Positions 27,166 through 35,753 are shown, counted from the stretch's first letter. The stretch: DNA of 48,861 nt from Lachnospiraceae bacterium UBA3774 (GCA_002369255.1 DFFO01000092.1:1-48861), one strand, 5' to 3'. Notes: a model not told the origin generated them from the sequence alone. Translations and numbers: made by a program.

Positions 27166-27561
27166 TTACTCCTTCGTTATTGTGTCGCCGTTTCCGATTA
27201 CGCGGCTAAACCGCAAAACACGGCGCGTTATTGATAAATCGGCGTTTGGCGGCGAGTCCTCTGTTTGCAAGATGAAAAATAAACCCGCAAATATTTGTTT
27301 AACGTTTTCGGTTATCTCTTGCAAAAGAGCTTTGCCGCCGTCTTTTTTGACGTAAACCTCTACTGTAAAGGTGCTTACTCTATGATTGGCAAAATCCGTT
27401 AAAGATATGTTCCGTTTCCGTTGCGTGACGTGGCTTTCGTATGCAAAAACACAGGGTAGCCGCCTTGCCACAGGCTCATATACTGATGTGACGTATAATC
27501 CCTTGTGTTTAGCTGTTAGCTGTTTAGATAGCCGGTCAAATATCATATTTTCTGTAATCAT
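27166..27561 (-). CDS. Putative tail terminator/completion protein
   Basis: A 131-residue protein between the HK97-gp10-like protein and the tube protein, the slot of the tail terminator. It begins MITENMIFDRLSKQL, with a helix and then beta strands (RVSTFTVEVYVKKDG), as in gpU/gp17-like terminators. Start overlaps the previous stop by four bases. Assignment mainly by gene order. Confidence 0.6.
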   Translation of the reverse strand: MITENMIFDRLSKQLTAKHKGLYVTSVYEPVARRLPCVFAYESHVTQRKRNISLTDFANHRVSTFTVEVYVKKDGGKALLQEITENVKQIFAGLFFILQTEDSPPNADLSITRRVLRFSRVIGNGDTITKE

Positions 27562-28055
27562 TCAGAAAAAACCTCTCTTGCCAATTCAATAAAGCGGTTA
27601 CGCATTGCGGCTTTTGCTTTATACATAGGCATTTGCGCCGGAGTGCCGTGCGTTGTGTGTTTTTCGCCGTTCCGTTCATAATGCCATGACTGCAATTTTC
27701 CAAGGTGATGTCCGTATTCGCCAATGCCTGCAAGGCCTGCCGGTTTTTCCGGGTGTGAGCCTGCGCCGTTGTAATAAACGCCTGCGCCAAACTCAATAAA
27801 CATTACCTCGTCGCCGATTGCGTATATCGTGTAGCCGTTGCCCTCGCTGACTAAACTGCACTCGGTTTTAGGTGTGTGTTGCCCTTCGTCAACGGTTGCC
27901 TCATCAAAGCCCTCTTTTGCGATTTCAAAGCCTTCAGCGGCAAGCCTTTTTATCAGTTCTTCCGCTCGGTTTTTTACCCACGCTTTGTATTCTTGAAGCT
28001 CGGATATTGCGCGTCTTATGTCTGCCGGGTTAAGACTAAACGATATTACCTTCAT
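27558..28055 (-). CDS. HK97 gp10-like head-tail protein
   Basis: A 165-residue protein of the HK97-gp10 family, needed to complete the neck or tail. The N-terminal helix pair (YKAWVKNRAEELIKRLAAEG) and the core FIEFGAGVYYNG with a later PAQMPMYKAKAAMRNRF are the family hallmarks. It overlaps both neighbours by four bases, so translation is coupled. Confidence 0.8.
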   Translation of the reverse strand: MKVISFSLNPADIRRAISELQEYKAWVKNRAEELIKRLAAEGFEIAKEGFDEATVDEGQHTPKTECSLVSEGNGYTIYAIGDEVMFIEFGAGVYYNGAGSHPEKPAGLAGIGEYGHHLGKLQSWHYERNGEKHTTHGTPAQMPMYKAKAAMRNRFIELAREVFSE

Positions 28056-28402
28056 AGTTTTTTTGCGGCGTATATGGTATTTGACAGTCCGCGACGAGCC
28101 GCGACGATCATGTAATCCGCTTCCGAATTACACGGCTCCGCGTCTATCCACAACAAAGAGCCTTCTGCAAACCGCTGTTTTGCCGTGTCGTCTACGAATG
28201 TATATCCGTAGTCTAAATCAAGCCCGAAAGGGTCAAGAAAGGCGTTCCCGGTTCTTTGGGAGACAACTACCTTGTATTTTGCGGGGCGGTCGTAAATTTT
28301 ATCTTCCGCACCCGTTAAATATCCGTCCTTGTCCGTCTCTTTGCGCTCTGCCTTTAATGCCGCAACGTAAATATTTCGCCGATTTGCTAAAAGAGTAAAC
28401 AT
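28052..28402 (-). CDS. Head-closure (stopper-like) phage protein
   Basis: A 116-residue protein following the gp6-like connector. The sequence NIYVAALKAERKE near the start, RPAKYKVVVSQRTG and a beta-rich middle fit head-closure or stopper proteins of siphophages. GAGG eight bases before ATG. Assignment by order and general features. Confidence 0.6.
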   Translation of the reverse strand: MFTLLANRRNIYVAALKAERKETDKDGYLTGAEDKIYDRPAKYKVVVSQRTGNAFLDPFGLDLDYGYTFVDDTAKQRFAEGSLLWIDAEPCNSEADYMIVAARRGLSNTIYAAKKL

Positions 28403-28725
28403 TACAAAAACCTCGCGTACTGAAATACATTCTTGTGGATATAGTCAACCATATCTGTGTACTTAAACGTCCGAGATATGCCGCTTTCGGCGTGGGTGGT
28501 CTCGCCTGTTCCTCCGATTATGCCTATACCGATAACAACCGCGTGTATTTGTACGCGCTCGTATTTGGCGGGAACGTCGGTTATGCCGTCCGGAATTTCG
28601 CCGTTATACATCCACGAGAGAATTTCTTCTTTTGCCATATCCAAAAACGCAACCAGCCTGTCCTCGGATATGTCCGCTCCTACAGGGAGCATTGTTTTGA
28701 TTGCCTGAATTTTATCTTTTATCAT
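28402..28725 (-). CDS. gp6-like head-tail connector
   Basis: A 107-residue mostly helical protein (SEDRLVAFLDMAKEEILSW, a long hydrophobic VQIHAVVIGIGIIGG, ending VDYIHKNVFQYARFL). This matches phage DNA-packaging/connector proteins of the HK97 gp6 type, which form the ring below the portal. Sits directly after the small protein that follows the capsid gene. Confidence 0.75.
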   Translation of the reverse strand: MIKDKIQAIKTMLPVGADISEDRLVAFLDMAKEEILSWMYNGEIPDGITDVPAKYERVQIHAVVIGIGIIGGTGETTHAESGISRTFKYTDMVDYIHKNVFQYARFL

Positions 28726-28915
28726 GTTTTTCTTTTATTTTTGTTTTTGCTGGTTTGGTTGTTCGCGTTGTTTTTGGTTTCGCTTGCTCTTTTGGGGTCT
28801 CTATCGTTAAATCGGGTTTGCGCAGACTTTCGCCATATTCCTTTGCGGTCAGCCGCTTTCCGCAAAGGGCGCATTTAACGCCCTTTGCGTCGCCGACAAA
28901 CTCATGTTTGCACAT
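28712..28915 (-). CDS. Small zinc-binding phage protein after the capsid gene
   Basis: A 67-residue protein starting MCKHEFVGDAKGVKCALCGK: Cys, His and a CxxC that could hold one zinc ion, then LTAKEYGESL and a highly basic tail (TTRTTKPAKTKIKEKH). Such zinc-finger miniproteins often lie between capsid and connector genes. Start at ATG 28915, right after the capsid stop; weak ribosome site suggests coupling. Confidence 0.6.
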   Translation of the reverse strand: MCKHEFVGDAKGVKCALCGKRLTAKEYGESLRKPDLTIETPKEQAKPKTTRTTKPAKTKIKEKHDKR

Positions 28916-28916
28916 A

Positions 28917-30092
28917 TTACTTGACAACGATTGTTGCGCTACCGCTTGCTACGGCCTGACCGGTGCCGTTGACAACAACAACCGACAGTACGTTGCTTGC
29001 GGTAAGCCCCGAAACCTCAACGTCTGCGCCGGTTGCGATTTCGGTATATCCCGTAAGGTCAACCTCTTCTCCGTAGGTGTAAGTCTCGGCTGCCGAGCCT
29101 TCCTTGTAAAACGCCTTTTCGCCGTTTCCGAGGGTGTAAACAACCTTGATCTTGCTGTCTCCCGTCTCGGTTCCCGCCGCTGATGTAACTGTGGCGGTCT
29201 TGAGGCTTCCGCTTCCAAAGGTAACAACCGAAATACCGTTAAGGTATTCAGCAAAAAGGGCATTGCCATAAACAGCCCAAGCGTCAGAAGCTGCGCGGCT
29301 GTGGTTGCCGTCAACAGCAATACCGATAAGGTTTGACACGCCGTCGGTCGTGTAAACGAGCCCGGCGCGGTCAAAGTCGGCGTTTTCGGGGTTAATGTAG
29401 TAGTTTACAAGGTTCTGCGAAGGGCAGGCGATAACCGTTCCGCGTGAAATAAGCGTGTCGTCAACAAGGAAAATGGTGCGATAGCCCATAAAGTTCTGAA
29501 TGTAGCGCACACCAAAGTCAGCCTGTTCGTTGATTGCCGCTCCGCCAAGATAGGTATAAGCGTCAAGGGTGTTTACAAAGCCGACAATTTCGGTTGCCTC
29601 TTTGTTCATTCGCTGAAACTCATTGACAACATAACCGCGAGCCATAGCAAGCGCCATTTGGAACGTCGGCTGAATGCTTGTAAGCGTTCCGGTCTTGAGC
29701 GCTGTATAAAACTTGTCGAGAATGCCGCCCTCAATCTTGCTTAAAGCCGCCCGATCTGCGTCTCCAACCGCAACGTTATAACCATTCTTCATAATTTCTT
29801 CTGCGGAAACAGACCAGCCGTATTTATTAAGATCGAGTACGTCTATAACCTCTTCGGTATAGGTTACAGGGGAAAGAGGGATTTCCTCGCCTTCGGGAAC
29901 ATTGCCGCCTTTAAGGTCAACCTCCGTCTTAATGATGCGAATAGCCGTTCCGGGCGCTTTTTCAATTGCTCTTGATATTCCGAGAATATCAAGAAGCCCC
30001 TGCCATCTCTCCCCAAAAGAGGTCGAAAGGTCTATTTTGCGTGCTTCTACGCTGCTGTTTGCTGTGGTTGTCTGATTTGCTCTTACTGCCAT
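28917..30092 (-). CDS. Major capsid protein with C-terminal beta-domain
   Basis: A 391-residue HK97-fold capsid subunit. The N-arm, the E-loop region (VPEGEEIPLSPVTYTEEVIDV) and the P/A-domain region (AINEQADFGVRYIQNFMGYRT) are followed near residue 300 by an added segment of about 85 residues (DSKIKVVYTLGNGEKAFY to the end) that reads as an immunoglobulin-like or similar beta-sandwich. It probably projects from the shell surface. Preceded by the scaffold gene. Confidence 0.85.
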   Translation of the reverse strand: MAVRANQTTTANSSVEARKIDLSTSFGERWQGLLDILGISRAIEKAPGTAIRIIKTEVDLKGGNVPEGEEIPLSPVTYTEEVIDVLDLNKYGWSVSAEEIMKNGYNVAVGDADRAALSKIEGGILDKFYTALKTGTLTSIQPTFQMALAMARGYVVNEFQRMNKEATEIVGFVNTLDAYTYLGGAAINEQADFGVRYIQNFMGYRTIFLVDDTLISRGTVIACPSQNLVNYYINPENADFDRAGLVYTTDGVSNLIGIAVDGNHSRAASDAWAVYGNALFAEYLNGISVVTFGSGSLKTATVTSAAGTETGDSKIKVVYTLGNGEKAFYKEGSAAETYTYGEEVDLTGYTEIATGADVEVSGLTASNVLSVVVVNGTGQAVASGSATIVVK

Positions 30093-30116
30093 TTCTAAAA
30101 TTCTCCTGTTTAGTTT

Positions 30117-30647
30117 TTACTCAAAGAGGGCTATATTGTCCTCAATCAGTTTTCGTCTTTTCACAATGTCTTTTTCTTTTAGGATGTCTGCCTTTGTCAA
30201 AGTGCCGCCTGCGTTATTAAGCGGAGGCTTACCCATGTTTTTAAGAGCTTCGGCGGTTGCTTTTTTGCCGGTCTCTTCAAGGAATGTTTTTTCAACGGCG
30301 TTTGCCTTTGCAATGTCGCCGTTAGCCAAAGCCTCGGCTTTTTCCTTTGCAAGCGCTTCCGAATATCCTATGCCGAGAAACTGACTCGTGTACTCGCTAA
30401 TGGTTTTCTCTTTGCGAAGTATTGCAAGTTCCTCTTTCATTCGCTCTTTTTCTTCAGCTTCTTCTTGCGCTTTGTTCTGTTCTGCGGTCTGCAATTCCTT
30501 TAGCGATTTTTTGTACTTGCTCGCCTCGGCGCTTGCGTTTGATACGGACGCTTTCAACTTTGCGTTCTCGTCACGAAGCTGCTTTATGAGCGCTTCCTCT
30601 TCAGATGTTTCGTTTGACTCAAGGTTTGTGTTTTTGTTTTCTTCCAT
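30117..30647 (-). CDS. Capsid scaffolding protein
   Basis: A 176-residue, very acidic and helical coiled-coil protein (EEALIKQLRDENAKLKASV, EEAEEKERMKEELAILRKE) ending with GGTLTKADILKEKDIVKRRK and a LIEDNIALFE tail that would contact the capsid subunit. Position directly before the capsid gene supports the role as the removable core of the prohead. AAGGAAAG before ATG. Confidence 0.85.
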   Translation of the reverse strand: MEENKNTNLESNETSEEEALIKQLRDENAKLKASVSNASAEASKYKKSLKELQTAEQNKAQEEAEEKERMKEELAILRKEKTISEYTSQFLGIGYSEALAKEKAEALANGDIAKANAVEKTFLEETGKKATAEALKNMGKPPLNNAGGTLTKADILKEKDIVKRRKLIEDNIALFE

Positions 30648-30659
30648 TTCTTTCCTTCC

Positions 30660-30750
30660 GCGATTTCCGGCTTCTCTGCCGCCCGTAATAACGGGAAATT
30701 TGTGCGATTTTCGGTTTCTCTACCGTTTGCGATTTTCGGTTTCTCTACCG
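30660..30750. repeat. 22-bp direct repeats between scaffold and MuF genes
   Basis: Two exact 22-bp copies (30704-30725 and 30729-30750) lie 25 bp apart; a third copy at 30660-30681 differs at three positions. Each begins GCGATTT and ends CTACCG or CTGCCG. The last copy overlaps the end of the MuF gene. Confidence 0.85.
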
Positions 30751-31359
30751 TCGGTTTATATCTCCGATAAGCGTTATCCAGCAGCGACAATTTATATTGT
30801 TCTGCGGCAATGAAAATGCCGTTGGATAATACGTGCTATCTCCGTCATAAGTGTAAAATTTGTCCGACAAACCAACCTCTACCCCTTCGAGATAAGAATG
30901 TGTATCGCGGACAAGTTCATCGGCCGCCGTGTTCCAGCGTTTTCTGACTGTTGCGCCTTCTTTTGCCACTTCGCCAAACGCGGAAACTGCCGTTTCAAAT
31001 TTTCCGGCGTTGTAATTGTGGTCGCTGTCAGTCTCAACCACGCGGATTATGTCTTCTATGGAGTTGTCGGGTGCATACTCGGCTATTCTGTCCGCAAAGT
31101 CCTTCTCGTCGATCACTCTATAAATGCTTTCGCGCATTTTTTCGGTGTCGTCGGGAATTTCTACCGAGTGGCCTACAATCTCACCGATTTCGGACAATGC
31201 GTCCTCTTTCCCGAAAGACCAAGCAAGGATCAGCATATCAAGCACTTCGTCCGTATAAAATTTTATTCGTTCTTCCGGCGTCAGTTCCGCTGCCGTCGTT
31301 GCGGACAAGTCGCGCAAATTTGTTTCAAAATTATTTAGCTCGTCAAAAAACAATGTCAT
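30745..31359 (-). CDS. MuF-type minor head protein
   Basis: A 204-residue minor head component. It is helical at the N-terminus and ends with the MuF signature region: VRKRWNTAADELVRDTHSYL, LSDKFYTYDGDSTYYP and NNINCRCW. MuF proteins bind the portal and are packaged inside the head. It overlaps the portal stop by four bases. No toxin domain is fused. Confidence 0.8.
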   Translation of the reverse strand: MTLFFDELNNFETNLRDLSATTAAELTPEERIKFYTDEVLDMLILAWSFGKEDALSEIGEIVGHSVEIPDDTEKMRESIYRVIDEKDFADRIAEYAPDNSIEDIIRVVETDSDHNYNAGKFETAVSAFGEVAKEGATVRKRWNTAADELVRDTHSYLEGVEVGLSDKFYTYDGDSTYYPTAFSLPQNNINCRCWITLIGDINRR

Positions 31360-32717
31360 ACGGTTGCCTCCGTCTCTGTTTCTGTTTCTGCGGCCGCTTG
31401 TTCCTCATGGAATTTAATTCCGGCAAGACAAGCCTCCTCACTATCAACAAACAATCCGCTTGCCCTGTATGCGTAATGTCTGTCTATCCAATTACAGCCG
31501 AGCATATTTATAAGCGCCGTTACCTTGCTCGAAAGATTGTCATAATTATTACGGGTAAAATTGCAGACAATATCCGCAGCGGTCAAATCAGGAATAGAGC
31601 CCCTTTGCGTTAAAATCGTGCAGATAACGCGCCGCATGGCCGTGTCCGAGCGTTTATACATTGACTCCGTTGCCTTTGCGGAAGTCTCTGCCGCGCTCCA
31701 ACCGTCACGATAAACGACCGCAATACCCGTTGTGTCGCCGTTTCCGCTGTTTCGGTTCGGCATGGAGCAAATTGTTAAAACGGCATTGTAAAGGTCGTTT
31801 TTCAGCGTTTGCGCTTGTGATTGGTCTAATTGCGACGAGATCAGATCAATTTCTGCTTTGTTCTCGCCGATAGATTTAAGCAGCAAAAGCCCTTTTTCTT
31901 TTATGGTGGTTGCATCTTCTCCGTCCTCAAGCTCTACATTGGTAAGGACAAGCAGGCTTTGAATGAATTGTTCAATGCCGTCAAGCCTGTTGCTGTCAAG
32001 CGTATTTATGGCGTTGAGAAGCTCCGTGCAGACTTCAAACGACCCAAGCCGTGAGTTGTTCGCCGGGTATTCAATAATTGGTATCAGCCCTATCGGGTTG
32101 TCCTTTACAGTGTACTCTTCATTCGCGACGTCATATATTTTGTCGGGCGTGTAAACATAGGAATGCTCTACACCCTCGGCGTCGGTATAAAAATATGCGG
32201 TTGCAAGATGCCTGCCGCCGATTTGGGAAGAATAAATAGCACAAGCATTACGCGGATCAACAACGTCTAAAACAAGCGGCGCACTATCGGGAAGATCTTC
32301 AGCGTCCTCGGGAAGTGCCGCCATAAATGCCGTGCCGGCAATAAATATCCACTCGAAAAGGCTAATGTCCTTTTCTTCTTTCCCGACAAGCTCCATAATG
32401 CGGTTAAACTCCGCAACGGCTTCCGCTTTTCCCTTGTTGACTGCGGTGTATTGTATCGGTTCGCCAACGATATAGCCTTTCTTAAAAGAAACTATCTCGT
32501 AGGCGCGGTTTTCGACGATTTTGTTAAGTACCGAAGTGTTATATGTTTTGGTGCGGTTGAGAATGTCCTGCTTGCCCCTGTAATAGTTATACAGATAGTC
32601 AATTTCAGCCGCATTTTCCTGATGAATTGTAGAAGCCTCGCCGATAATATCAACGATGTTGCTTTCGTCGATTTTTTCCGCAGGGACTGTAATTTTTCTT
32701 CTTCCGTAAGTTGGCAT
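31356..32717 (-). CDS. Phage portal protein (SPP1 gp6 type)
   Basis: A 453-residue portal subunit through which DNA enters and leaves the head. It begins MPTYGRRKITVPAEKID; recognisable stretches are NYYRGKQDILNRTKTYNTSV, KIVENRAYEIVSFKKGYIVG and PIIEYPANNSRLGSFE, standard for SPP1-type portals in Clostridia phages. I start at ATG 32717, five bases after CGGAG, not at the upstream ATG that lies in a hairpin. The C-terminus is acidic (TETETEATV). Confidence 0.88.
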   Translation of the reverse strand: MPTYGRRKITVPAEKIDESNIVDIIGEASTIHQENAAEIDYLYNYYRGKQDILNRTKTYNTSVLNKIVENRAYEIVSFKKGYIVGEPIQYTAVNKGKAEAVAEFNRIMELVGKEEKDISLFEWIFIAGTAFMAALPEDAEDLPDSAPLVLDVVDPRNACAIYSSQIGGRHLATAYFYTDAEGVEHSYVYTPDKIYDVANEEYTVKDNPIGLIPIIEYPANNSRLGSFEVCTELLNAINTLDSNRLDGIEQFIQSLLVLTNVELEDGEDATTIKEKGLLLLKSIGENKAEIDLISSQLDQSQAQTLKNDLYNAVLTICSMPNRNSGNGDTTGIAVVYRDGWSAAETSAKATESMYKRSDTAMRRVICTILTQRGSIPDLTAADIVCNFTRNNYDNLSSKVTALINMLGCNWIDRHYAYRASGLFVDSEEACLAGIKFHEEQAAAETETETEATV

Positions 32718-32728
32718 TTTTACTCCGT

Positions 32729-32768
32729 AAAAAAAAGAGACGACACCCATTTACAGGGTGCGCCTCTT
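32729..32768 (-). terminator. Imperfect hairpin with seven T's before the portal gene
   Basis: On the minus strand CACCC pairs with GGGTG, with outer GAG/CTC and CG/CG pairs, followed by TCTTTTTTT. It ends just before the portal ribosome site and could partly terminate the large-terminase transcript. Confidence 0.5.
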
Positions 32769-32791
32769 ACTTTTGGCGTTTTCCGTCTGTT

Positions 32792-32944
32792 TTATTGTGC
32801 TTTTGTTCGAGAGATTACCTCTCTATTTGTTGCGACCGAGACTATAACAATCTCGCTTCCGTTCTTTTCGGCCTTAATCTCCACTATTCTGTTTTTAGCG
32901 AGATTAGCTTCTATGTCTTGTATCTGTTTTTCTGTAAGTCTCAT
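32792..32944 (-). CDS. 50-residue phage protein upstream of the portal
   Basis: MRLTEKQIQDIEANLAKNR begins a short helical segment followed by beta-like IVEIKAEKNGSEIVIVSV, a composition seen in mini-proteins near terminase genes. No good ribosome site was found, so expression is uncertain. Function unknown. Confidence 0.45.
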   Translation of the reverse strand: MRLTEKQIQDIEANLAKNRIVEIKAEKNGSEIVIVSVATNREVISRTKAQ

Positions 32945-33122
32945 TGTAAAAAAGTGCAACGCCGCAGAGGGTTGAAAAAATCAAAGATCATCATGCGATA
33001 TAACCGTCAGTCTTTTGCGAAAACCTATAGGAGGGCCCGCCACGGCGTTGCTAATCAGGGGTGATTGCTGTTTAACAAATATCACATTTTGGCAATCTCG
33101 TCAATGCTTTTTAGAAATTTTA

Positions 33123-34784
33123 TCAAAAACCATAGACGCCACGCGAAATGGTGCGGCCTATCGCCTTCCCGTGACGGTTATATGCAAAGTCCGCAAGCTG
33201 CGCCAAACTGTCAGCCGCGTCATCGTGCAAATTCTTTCCCACAAAAGAAAAAGTGTTTAAATCGCGCATAAAATCAACATAATCGGGGTTGCCCTCTCTT
33301 GCTTCCGGCGATAAAAAATACATTTCCTTGATTTCCGGCATATATTGTTCTATTTTCGCAATCTTCTTTTGCGTGTTTGGCGCTCTCTTTGCCGATAACG
33401 AACATCGTATGCCCTTTGTTTTCAGCATTTGGGTTATTGCCTCACAATATTCGTTACCGCCATTGTTAGCCTCAAATTGCCCCATAAGAATTTTATGTCT
33501 CACGATTTTCTCAACCACTCGCGGTTTTGTCTTTTTTGCGTCGCCTTTGTCATAAATCACATCGGAAATATACAAGGTTTCGCCGTATTGGTACGCAATC
33601 GGCATTGAGAAATAGTCTCCACCGCCAAAAGCAACGTCTGCCGCAAACAGTATATTGTCGGGCTCTCCGTCCGGCAAAATGCCATTGTAGTATTTCAGCT
33701 TGTCGGACGCAAATTCCGCTCCGGCCTTTTCAAGCGGCTGCATAAGATAAAGCGAGGAAAAGGTATATTCGTCAAGGTCTTTTTTCAGGTTTTTAACCGT
33801 CTCGTCCGTGTATCTGTCCGGGTGGTCGTAATTAAAAATGCTGTGGCCGTTTTCGTCGCAAACAGGAAATGCAATAAAATAATATCCCGGCTTTCCCTCG
33901 TGTTTTTCTTTGTTAGTCATAAGCGGATCGTGCAGACTCCACGGCGTACCAAGCATTATTTCTTTCACTTCGTCGCCGATTTTACGGGTAGAAAGCGTCG
34001 CGGTATAGTCCTGATATAAGGTTATAAGCCGTTCGGGAGAACGGGCAAGTTCCGCGTTTTTTACAAGGTCGTCAGTAATAAAAAACTTATTCGCCCTTGT
34101 TCGACCTGTGACAGAGCCGCCAAGCGCGACAAGACCAAGCGTCGGCGGTGTGCCCTCGGGTCTGTAAGAGAGCGTTTTGTATTCTGCGCTTGTGTCAAGC
34201 GTCGGCAAGACGGGGAATATCTCGTTAAAATTATACTCGCTATCGGTCATCATCGAAAGAACCGAAGAATACATAACGTCAACCATTCCTTTGCCGTAGG
34301 AAATATACATATTGCACGAGTCGGGATATTTCCCGGCGATAAAGGCATTTAGAAATTTTATCAACGTAGTTTTGCCGGTTCCCGGCGGTAGCATAAGCCC
34401 CAAAAACCGAGAGTGCTCATCGTCCATAAACCGCTGAAGAGAAGACACTATATGCAAATTGCCTTCAAGGACGCGGCGGCGAGGCAGCCAAAAACGAGCA
34501 GATTTTGCCCGGTCATACTCCATTGCAATCATAAAATCTTCCAAGTAGTCCTTGCCGGTCATTATGTAGGTTCTGCGCATATAGTCATTTGCCTGTGCAA
34601 ACGGCCTTTTGCCCGGCACGGAAGACATCATTTTGGCGCGCAGTTCCCGCCGGAAAGCCTTAACATACTTTAAAGCCTCTTTCCCGGATTGCTGGTACAG
34701 GGTCGCCACGATCTGCCACCATAGATTGTATTCTTTCAGTTTTTCGACCTTTGCAAGCGCAAAGAGTAGTTCAGTATCAATCAT
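33123..34784 (-). CDS. Terminase large subunit
   Basis: The 553-residue motor that packages DNA into the head. ATPase: Walker A LPPGTGKTT (about residue 133) and Walker B FFITDDLV. Nuclease domain: first acidic site FAADVAFGGGDY, last HDDAADSLA near the C-terminus. The first in-frame start is a TTG at 34802; I prefer ATG 34784 since GAGGG lies just before it. That ribosome site sits inside a stable hairpin (34785-34830). The small terminase candidate lies 6.8 kb away, beyond an inserted cassette, rather than next door. Confidence 0.9.
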   Translation of the reverse strand: MIDTELLFALAKVEKLKEYNLWWQIVATLYQQSGKEALKYVKAFRRELRAKMMSSVPGKRPFAQANDYMRRTYIMTGKDYLEDFMIAMEYDRAKSARFWLPRRRVLEGNLHIVSSLQRFMDDEHSRFLGLMLPPGTGKTTLIKFLNAFIAGKYPDSCNMYISYGKGMVDVMYSSVLSMMTDSEYNFNEIFPVLPTLDTSAEYKTLSYRPEGTPPTLGLVALGGSVTGRTRANKFFITDDLVKNAELARSPERLITLYQDYTATLSTRKIGDEVKEIMLGTPWSLHDPLMTNKEKHEGKPGYYFIAFPVCDENGHSIFNYDHPDRYTDETVKNLKKDLDEYTFSSLYLMQPLEKAGAEFASDKLKYYNGILPDGEPDNILFAADVAFGGGDYFSMPIAYQYGETLYISDVIYDKGDAKKTKPRVVEKIVRHKILMGQFEANNGGNEYCEAITQMLKTKGIRCSLSAKRAPNTQKKIAKIEQYMPEIKEMYFLSPEAREGNPDYVDFMRDLNTFSFVGKNLHDDAADSLAQLADFAYNRHGKAIGRTISRGVYGF

Positions 34785-34830
34785 AAAGCCCTCGAAATAC
34801 AAATAAATTATATTTCAAGGGCTTTTTATT
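34785..34830. terminator. Hairpin overlapping the terL ribosome site; rightward terminator
   Basis: GCCCTCGAAATA (34788-34799) pairs with TATTTCAAGGGC (34811-34822) with one mismatch, followed on the plus strand by TTTTTATT, the form of a rightward intrinsic terminator. On the minus strand the same stem contains the GAGGG ribosome site of terL and ends at its start codon. Confidence 0.65.
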
Positions 34831-34857
34831 GTCAAATCTTCTAATCGTCAATGAAAA

Positions 34858-35607
34858 TCAGTCAAAGAGGATAGGCTCATGATCCAGCCGGAGATAAACC
34901 CCGTCAACAAGCCGTCTTGCTCTGTATTGGTCTTCGTTCTGAAGTATCAGCCGCACAGTATTTGTCGCAATAGGGTTATTGTATTTTTCTCCCGTTACGC
35001 CTCGTTCGCGTAAGTCCTTTGCTATGGCATAGGTGGTGCGCCCGTCCTTTTTGGCCTTAAATATTTCACGCACTATTTCGGCTTTGTCGGGATCGGGAAC
35101 AAGATTTCCGTTCATAACTCTGTAACCAAACGGCGGTTTGCCTCCGGCATATCCACCCTTCTGTTTTTTGATTTTGCGCCCCCCGCTCATGCGACGTGCA
35201 ATATTCGCTCTTTCAAGCTCGGCCATTGCCGCGATCATCGCCTCAAGAACGCGCCCAAACTCGCCGAATTGTTCAAAGCCTTCTTTTATGCTTACTAACT
35301 TTATGCCTTTTTTGGATAAGGTGGCCTTGTAAGCATAATATAATTCAATGTTTCGCGCTAATCGGTCTACGCAGTCAATAACAACCGCCTCAATCGGTGG
35401 ATTTCTTAACTCGCCAAACAACAATTTGTCAAGCTCCGGGCGGTCTTCCTTCGCTCCGCTAACGGCCTCTTCCCGAAAAATCTTGAGAAGCTCGTGCCCG
35501 TTTTCGCGGCAGTAATTTCTTATCCTGTCCTCCTGCGCTTCAAGCCCGTTGGCATTTTCACCGACCTGTCCGCTTGTGCTGACTCTTACATATCCAACAA
35601 CTACCAT
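34858..35607 (-). CDS. Serine recombinase (resolvase/integrase)
   Basis: A 249-residue site-specific recombinase. The catalytic domain begins MVVVGYVRVSTSGQ, whose serine is the nucleophile, with FREEAVSGAKEDRPELDKLL and DCVDRLARN carrying the conserved arginines. After the long E helix (EAMIAAMAELERANIARRM) comes the recombinase domain (PPFGYRVMNGNLVPDPDKA, then ERGVTGEKYNNPIATNTV). There is no zinc-ribbon or coiled-coil insertion, so it is much shorter than classic large serine integrases. GGAGGAA lies before ATG 35607; the upstream open frame is AT-rich non-coding DNA. It faces away from the amidoligase operon and could move the prophage or only the inserted cassette. Confidence 0.88.
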   Translation of the reverse strand: MVVVGYVRVSTSGQVGENANGLEAQEDRIRNYCRENGHELLKIFREEAVSGAKEDRPELDKLLFGELRNPPIEAVVIDCVDRLARNIELYYAYKATLSKKGIKLVSIKEGFEQFGEFGRVLEAMIAAMAELERANIARRMSGGRKIKKQKGGYAGGKPPFGYRVMNGNLVPDPDKAEIVREIFKAKKDGRTTYAIAKDLRERGVTGEKYNNPIATNTVRLILQNEDQYRARRLVDGVYLRLDHEPILFD

Positions 35608-35641
35608 TTTTTGTTCCTCCTTTTGCGTTTGGTGCAGGGCA

Positions 35642-35670
35642 ATTATAATATGGCAAAAAGAATATGTCAA
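35642..35670 (-). promoter_or_regulatory. Perfect consensus promoter of the serine recombinase
   Basis: Minus strand TTGACA (35670-35665), 17 bases, TATAAT (35647-35642), about 35 bases before the start codon. Confidence 0.9.
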
Positions 35671-35720
35671 TAAGTATTTTTGAAATAAAGAAAACAGTTT
35701 GTCCACGCTGCATAGCAGAG

Positions 35721-35753
35721 TTATCCACAATGCCATAAAGAAAGTTATCCACA
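35721..35753 (+). promoter_or_regulatory. Pair of exact DnaA boxes
   Basis: TTATCCACA occurs at 35721-35729 and again at 35745-35753, same orientation, 24 bp apart. Both match the DnaA consensus exactly. The following 140 bases are extremely AT-rich. Confidence 0.75.

Noticed and set aside
30584..30790. 68-codon minus ORF between scaffold and MuF genes
   Set aside because: Made largely of the 22-bp repeats and overlapping the scaffold gene; no convincing ribosome site.
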